Shown here: piece by piece, positions 59,912-64,000 of the stretch | Layout of the letters: each line of letters opens with the position of its first letter | How positions within the stretch are numbered: the first letter of the stretch is position 1 | NCBI GenBank assembly: GCA_038363005.1 | Contig: JBBQBI010000008.1 | Location: 62,001 to 126,000, forward strand | Length of the DNA: 64,000 bases | Reading direction: 5' to 3' | Source of the DNA: JAKOWB01 sp038363005 | GTDB lineage: Bacteria > Pseudomonadota > Alphaproteobacteria > Kiloniellales > JACOMY01 | Position numbers and translations under genes: made by a program | The notes under the pieces: generated by a model | Database searches by the model: none | What the model was told of the DNA's origin: nothing | Seen by the model: only the letters and a program-made list of their open reading frames with translations

Positions 59912-61201
59912 TTACTGCATCTTGCTGCAGTCGATCGGGGTGATGCCCTTCTCGGCCGCGTACTTCGCCGCCGACTCTTCATACATCGGACGGATCAGGT
60001 CACGGTTCGGGGTGATCCAGTCGGAGACCTGCTCCCACTTCGCCCCGTCCCACTGTTGGATGATGATCTTCCCGCCGCCTTCATGGTCGTTGCAGGTGAT
60101 GGCGAGCGGCTCGAGCAAGCCGGTCATGCCCATCTGCTCGATCCGGTCAGGCGTCAGGTTGAGATGCTGGAAGCCCCAGATCATCTGGTCGCCGGTCATG
60201 GTCTGGTGACCGAACTTCTCCTGCGCGGTGCGGATGGCTTCGACCATGAAGGCCGCCGCGATGACGCCACGGCTGTAGAGCACCGTGCCGTAGGTGTCGG
60301 GCAGGTTCGGCGTGTTGGCCTTGATCTCGCCGAAGATCTTGGCCGAGGTACCGGGCGCATGGAAGGCGCCGGACTTGTAGCCCTTGGCGTCGGCGCCGGC
60401 GGGCAGCACGTCGCCCTCGGACCCCGACCACCAGACACCGATGAAGTGATCCATCGGGAAGCCGACCGCTGCGGCTTCCTTGATGGCGGTGGAGTTCATC
60501 ACGCCCCAGCCCCACATGAAGACCCAGTCAGGCTTCAGCTGGCGGCCGATCTGCAGCCAGGTCGCCTTCTGCTCCAGGCCCGGGTGGGCGACGGGGAAGA
60601 GGTCGAGCTGATAGCCCTCGATCTCGGCCAGCTTCTGCAGCGTGGCGATCGGCTCCTTGCCGTAGGCGCTGTCATGATAGACCAGGGCGATCTTCTTGCC
60701 CTTCAGGTCGCCGCCGGACTGCGCCTTGGCGTACTGCACCAGGGCATCGGCCTGGGCCCAGTAGGTCACCGGCAGGGTGAAGACGTGCGGAAAGACCGAG
60801 CCGATGGTGGCGTCGGCACGGCCATAGCCCATCGACAGGATCGGGATATGGTCGGCGCGTGCCTTCTCGATGATGCCGTAGGTGATGCCGGTGGAGAAAG
60901 GCGCGAAGACCGAGGCATTGGCCTTCAGCCGCTCGTAGCACTCGACGCCCTTGTCGTTGTTGTACTCGGTCTCGCACTCCTCATAGGTGATCTTGACGCC
61001 GTTGACGCCGCCCTGCTTGTTGATGAGGTCGAGGTAGTTCGCCTGGCCGTCGGCCAGCGGCGTGCCGCTGGGCGCGTAGGGGCCGGTGCGATAGACCAGC
61101 AAGGGAATGAACTGCTCGTCGGCCGAGGCCGCCGAGGCTGCCATGCCAGTCGCCACCATGGCGACCGCCGCGGCAGCGAGGCAGAGTTTTCTCACGGACA
61201 T
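59912..61201 (-). CDS. Branched-chain type ABC transporter substrate-binding protein (LivK-like)
   Basis: 429 residues; signal peptide of about 27 residues ending ASA. The periplasmic binding fold has FIPLLVYRTGPYAPSGTPLADGQANYLDLIN near the N-terminus and GKKIALVYHDSAYGKEPIATLQKL in the hinge region. It is longer than LivJ/LivK and of the type linked to aromatic or dicarboxylic acid uptake rather than leucine. Lies between livM and livF genes. Confidence 0.92.
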   Translation of the reverse strand: MSVRKLCLAAAAVAMVATGMAASAASADEQFIPLLVYRTGPYAPSGTPLADGQANYLDLINKQGGVNGVKITYEECETEYNNDKGVECYERLKANASVFAPFSTGITYGIIEKARADHIPILSMGYGRADATIGSVFPHVFTLPVTYWAQADALVQYAKAQSGGDLKGKKIALVYHDSAYGKEPIATLQKLAEIEGYQLDLFPVAHPGLEQKATWLQIGRQLKPDWVFMWGWGVMNSTAIKEAAAVGFPMDHFIGVWWSGSEGDVLPAGADAKGYKSGAFHAPGTSAKIFGEIKANTPNLPDTYGTVLYSRGVIAAAFMVEAIRTAQEKFGHQTMTGDQMIWGFQHLNLTPDRIEQMGMTGLLEPLAITCNDHEGGGKIIIQQWDGAKWEQVSDWITPNRDLIRPMYEESAAKYAAEKGITPIDCSKMQ

Positions 61202-61314
61202 CCTGTTACCTCCCGTAGTGCGGGGCCTCGATGACCGGACCCCTTCATGAAACCAACGCTAGCATTCTCACCTGACCGGCGCCACGCGCCGGCTTCCCCG
61301 CTTGAGCTGGCGAC

Positions 61315-62397
61315 TCAATAGGGGAAAGGCCAGAGGCGCAGCTTTTCCTTGGCGATCTGCCAGAGCCGCGCCAGGCCATGCGGCTCGACGATCAGGAAGA
61401 AGACGATCAGCGCGCCGAAGATCATGAACTCGAAGTGCTTGATGGTGCCGACGTCGATCGAGGAGTCGATCGCGGTCAGCACCAGATTGAGCACGATCGG
61501 CAGCACGACGATGAAGGCGGCGCCGAGGAAGGAGCCGAGCAGCGAACCCAGGCCGCCCAGGATGATCATGAAGAGCACCTGGAAGGAGCGAGTGATCTCG
61601 AAGGCCAGGGCCTCGACGGCGCCGGAGTAGATGAAGGCCCAGAGCGCGCCGGAGATGCCGATGAAGAAGGAGGACACGGCGAAGGCCGAGAGCTTGGCCA
61701 CCAGCGGCCGGATGCCGATCAGCTGGGCGGCGATGTCCATGTCGCGGATTGCCATCCAGGAGCGACCGATGCGCGAGCGCACTAGATTTTTCGCCAGCAG
61801 CGCCAGCAGCCCGACGAAGACCACCAGGAAGATGTACTTGGTCTCTGGCGAGGCCTGTGGCCCGGTGATGTAGAGGCTGTCGCCCCACAGCCCGCGCGGT
61901 GGCGCCGAGATGGTGCCGGACGAGGAATGGTTGGTGAACCAGGGCACCTTGTTGAACAGCCACAGCAGGAAGAACTGCGCCGCCAAGGTCGCCACTGCCA
62001 GATAGAAACCCTTGATGCGCAGCGAGGGAATGCCGAACAGCACGCCGACCAGCGCGGTGATGCAGCCGGACAGCAGGAAAACCACGACGATGTGCATGTC
62101 GGGGAAGGCGGTGGTCAGCTTATAGGCGGCGAAGGCCCCGGTCGCCATGAAGCCGCCGGAGCCGAGTGACAGCTGGCCGCAGAAACCGGTGAGCAGATTG
62201 AGGCCGATAGACGCCACCACCAGCACCAGGAAGAAGATCAGGATGGTGTTGAGGAAGTACTCGCTGGCGATGTAGGGCACGACGAACAGCGCGAAGGCCG
62301 CGAACAACCCGAACCCCAGCAGATCCTGGCGGATCGGAAAGAGCGCCTGGTCGGCGGCGTAGCTGGTCTTGAACTGGCCTGCCTCGCGATACAGCAT
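61315..62397 (-). CDS. livM: Branched-chain type ABC transporter permease (LivM)
   Basis: 360 residues, about ten helices. GLNLLTGFCGQLSLGSGGFMATGAFAAYKL is the LivM signature; SRIGRSWMAIRDMDIAAQLIGI is the EAA-like loop binding LivF/LivG; GGLGSLLGSFLGAAFIVVLP is also conserved. The N-terminal ~25 residues (MLYREAGQFKTSYAADQALF) are an extension common in the aromatic-acid-linked group. 9 bp after livH. Confidence 0.95.
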   Translation of the reverse strand: MLYREAGQFKTSYAADQALFPIRQDLLGFGLFAAFALFVVPYIASEYFLNTILIFFLVLVVASIGLNLLTGFCGQLSLGSGGFMATGAFAAYKLTTAFPDMHIVVVFLLSGCITALVGVLFGIPSLRIKGFYLAVATLAAQFFLLWLFNKVPWFTNHSSSGTISAPPRGLWGDSLYITGPQASPETKYIFLVVFVGLLALLAKNLVRSRIGRSWMAIRDMDIAAQLIGIRPLVAKLSAFAVSSFFIGISGALWAFIYSGAVEALAFEITRSFQVLFMIILGGLGSLLGSFLGAAFIVVLPIVLNLVLTAIDSSIDVGTIKHFEFMIFGALIVFFLIVEPHGLARLWQIAKEKLRLWPFPY

Positions 62398-62406
62398 GTC
62401 CTGCCC

Positions 62407-63405
62407 CTAGACTCGCTCGATGATGCGTTCGCCGAACAGGCCCTGCGGCCGGAACAGCAGGAAGACCAGCGCCAGCATGTAGGCGAACCAGTCCTGGATG
62501 GCGCCGCCGACCAGCGAGCCGAAGAAGACCTCGCCGACCTGCTCGCCACAGCCGATGATCAGGCCGCCGATGATGGCACCGGGGATCGAGGTGAAGCCGC
62601 CGAGGATCAGCACCGGCAGCGCCTTCAGCGCGACCAGCGACAGGGTCGGCTGCACGCCCAGGTCGGTGCCCCAGGTGATGCCGGCGACCAGTGCGACGAC
62701 GCCGGCGACGGTCCAGACGATGACCCAGATGGCCTTCAGCGGAATGCCGACCGACAGCGCCGCCTGATGGTCGTCGGCCACCGCGCGCAGCGCACGGCCG
62801 ACCCGGGTCTTGTTGAAGAACACCGCCAGCACCGCCACCAGCAGCCCGGCGATGCCGGCGGTGACGATCTCGAACTCCTGCAGCTGGATGTTGCCGCCGA
62901 AGAGCTGGATGCGGCCGTGCGGCAGGCCGATATCCAGCGTTTGCACCTGGCTGCCCCACATGAGCTGCCCGCCACCTTCCAGCAGGTAGAAGACGCCGAT
63001 GGTGGCCATGAAGAGGATGATGTGTTCCTGGTTCACCAGCGGGCGCAGCACCACGCGCTCGATCACCACCGCCAGCAGCCACATGACGACCAGCGTGATG
63101 GGAAACGACAGCCAGATCGGCACGCCGAAGCCCAGCAGGCCGACGAAGGTCAGCGCGGCGAAGAGCACCATGGAGCCCTGGGCGAAATTGAACACGCCCG
63201 ACGCCTTGAAGATCAGCACGAAGCCCAGCGCAACCAGCGAGTAGCGCACGCCGACCAGCAGGCCGGTGGCCGCCACCTCGCTGAAGAACCACCAGTCGAA
63301 GAAGCCGATGCCCTGGCTGGCCATCCACTGCAGCAGGAAGCCGATGAGGACGAAGGCGACCAGGGGAGCGACGCTCCAGAAGGCGATTCTCTTGGACTGC
63401 ATCAT
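62407..63405 (-). CDS. livH: Branched-chain type ABC transporter permease (LivH)
   Basis: 332 residues, about eight helices. GVRYSLVALGFVLIFKASGVFNFAQGSMVLFAA is the LivH signature, NKTRVGRALRAVADDHQAALSVGI is the EAA loop and GGFTSIPGAIIGGLIIGCGEQVGEV is the conserved late segment. An N-terminal extension of ~45 residues with one extra helix precedes the core. 10 bp after livG. Confidence 0.95.
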   Translation of the reverse strand: MMQSKRIAFWSVAPLVAFVLIGFLLQWMASQGIGFFDWWFFSEVAATGLLVGVRYSLVALGFVLIFKASGVFNFAQGSMVLFAALTFVGLLGFGVPIWLSFPITLVVMWLLAVVIERVVLRPLVNQEHIILFMATIGVFYLLEGGGQLMWGSQVQTLDIGLPHGRIQLFGGNIQLQEFEIVTAGIAGLLVAVLAVFFNKTRVGRALRAVADDHQAALSVGIPLKAIWVIVWTVAGVVALVAGITWGTDLGVQPTLSLVALKALPVLILGGFTSIPGAIIGGLIIGCGEQVGEVFFGSLVGGAIQDWFAYMLALVFLLFRPQGLFGERIIERV

Positions 63406-63415
63406 CGTCGGCCCC

Positions 63416-64000
63416 CTAGTGCGCCACGCCGAGGTAGGCGTCGATCACGCCCTGGTCGGCGCGCACCTCGTCGGGCGAGCCGTCGGCCAGCTTGCGGCCA
63501 TAGTCGAGCACCACGACGCGGTCGGAGATGTCCATCACCACGCCCATGTCATGTTCGATCAGCGCGATGGTGGTGCCGAACTCGTCATTCACGTCGAGGA
63601 TGAAGCGGCACATGTCCTCCTTTTCCTCGACGTTCATGCCGGCCATCGGCTCGTCCAGCAGCAGGAGCTTGGGCTCCATGGCCAGCGCGCGCGCCAGCTC
63701 GACGCGCTTCTGCAGGCCATAGGGCAGCTTGCCCACCGGGGTCTTGCGAATGGTCTGGATCTCCAGGAAATCGATGATCTGCTCGCAGAACTCGCGCTGG
63801 CGGATCTCTTCCTTCAGGTTGGGGCCCCAATAGAGGCACTGCAGGGCGAAGTCGAGCGCCGCGCTGCCGTAGCGCAGCAGGTGGTCGAGGCCGAAGACGC
63901 CGGTTTCCGGCGCCCGCACGTTGTGCATCTTCAGCAGGCGCCCGGTCATGATGTTGTCCAGGGTCGACATGCCCTTGAACAGCGCGACGTTCTGGAAGGT
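63416..64000 (-). CDS. livG: Branched-chain type ABC transporter ATP-binding protein (LivG), 5' end outside window
   Basis: The C-terminal ~195 residues are visible; the start and Walker A lie beyond the right edge. The sequence enters at TFQNVALFKGMSTLDNIM (Q-loop region), then GLQKRVELARALAMEP (a variant signature LPYGLQKRVELARAL), Walker B LLLLDEPMAGMN and ALIEHDMGVVMDISDRVVVLDYG with the switch histidine. The ATP site is thus normal for LivG. First visible gene of the operon livG-H-M-K-F-PaaK-like. Confidence 0.94.
   Translation of the reverse strand, partial: TFQNVALFKGMSTLDNIMTGRLLKMHNVRAPETGVFGLDHLLRYGSAALDFALQCLYWGPNLKEEIRQREFCEQIIDFLEIQTIRKTPVGKLPYGLQKRVELARALAMEPKLLLLDEPMAGMNVEEKEDMCRFILDVNDEFGTTIALIEHDMGVVMDISDRVVVLDYGRKLADGSPDEVRADQGVIDAYLGVAH

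Noticed and set aside
57963..60209. A 748-codon plus-strand frame over the PaaK-like, livF and livK genes
   Set aside because: Same reasoning: antisense to genes with intact catalytic motifs and of low-complexity composition.

Overview
The window is a high-GC chromosomal segment of an alphaproteobacterium, most likely of the Rhodospirillales type. This rests on gene order rather than on any marker gene: an ffh-rpsP-rimM-trmD-rplS block runs into leuC-leuD-leuB-asd, dapF-mtaB-ftsY is a tightly overlapping trio, and the complete System I cytochrome c maturation cluster ccmABCDEFGHI is contiguous. Dense overlapping stop/start codons (ATGA, GTGA, TGATG), frequent GTG starts and two classes of alphaproteobacterial-looking intergenic palindromes fit this. 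No phage, integrase, transposase, rRNA or CRISPR array was found. One tRNA (Ala, CGC) is present.

Layout. 1-12.6 kb (mostly minus strand): asd (3' end cut off by the window), a Mpo1-like membrane protein, an AT-rich two-gene island (DUF262 plus HEPN nuclease, 982-2737), leuB, a DUF305 protein, an acyl-CoA dehydrogenase divergent from its likely TetR regulator across a 20-bp palindrome, a flavin amine oxidase, leuD, three paralogous four-helix membrane proteins, and leuC. 12.8-23.4 kb: a PAS/LuxR-type regulator, a deacetylase-like protein, the ffh-rpsP-rimM-trmD-rplS block (with a VOC protein and a P1 peptidase inserted), a Rieske oxygenase and two tandem GNATs. 23.4-36.7 kb: glutathione-dependent formaldehyde oxidation (frmA-fghA), an SDR, an M81 peptidase, folE plus a FolM-like SDR, dapF-mtaB-ftsY, rlmN, a Fic protein with its own operator-like promoter, and a secreted endonuclease/phosphatase-fold protein. 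36.9-46.7 kb: argG, NnrU, DUF3253, folD, DUF167, YggT, tRNA-Ala, an iron-permease-like protein, and a TRAP transporter with an amidase. 46.8-64 kb (all minus): a polar amino acid ABC transporter (hisPJQM type), the ccm cluster led by an isochorismatase-like gene, a structured 430-bp gap, then a PaaK-like CoA ligase at the end of a branched-chain type ABC operon (livG-H-M-K-F) that leaves the window.

How the genes work together. Most of the window is housekeeping: leucine, lysine, arginine and folate synthesis, signal recognition particle and its receptor, rRNA/tRNA modification, and cytochrome c assembly. Three transport modules point to scavenging of amino acids and organic acids: TRAP plus amidase, His/Arg-type ABC, and Liv-type ABC plus CoA ligase. 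The accessory part is small. The best candidate for an under-described system is the AT-rich DUF262-HEPN gene pair, a probable defence or toxin module whose genes overlap by 8 nt and which sits between the convergent ends of the DUF962 gene and leuB. The Fic gene, with a class II inhibitory motif, a C-terminal winged helix and a palindrome between its -35 and -10 boxes, is the second. Composite palindromic repeats occur in many gaps, and in two places genes read into them, giving repeat-encoded protein tails.
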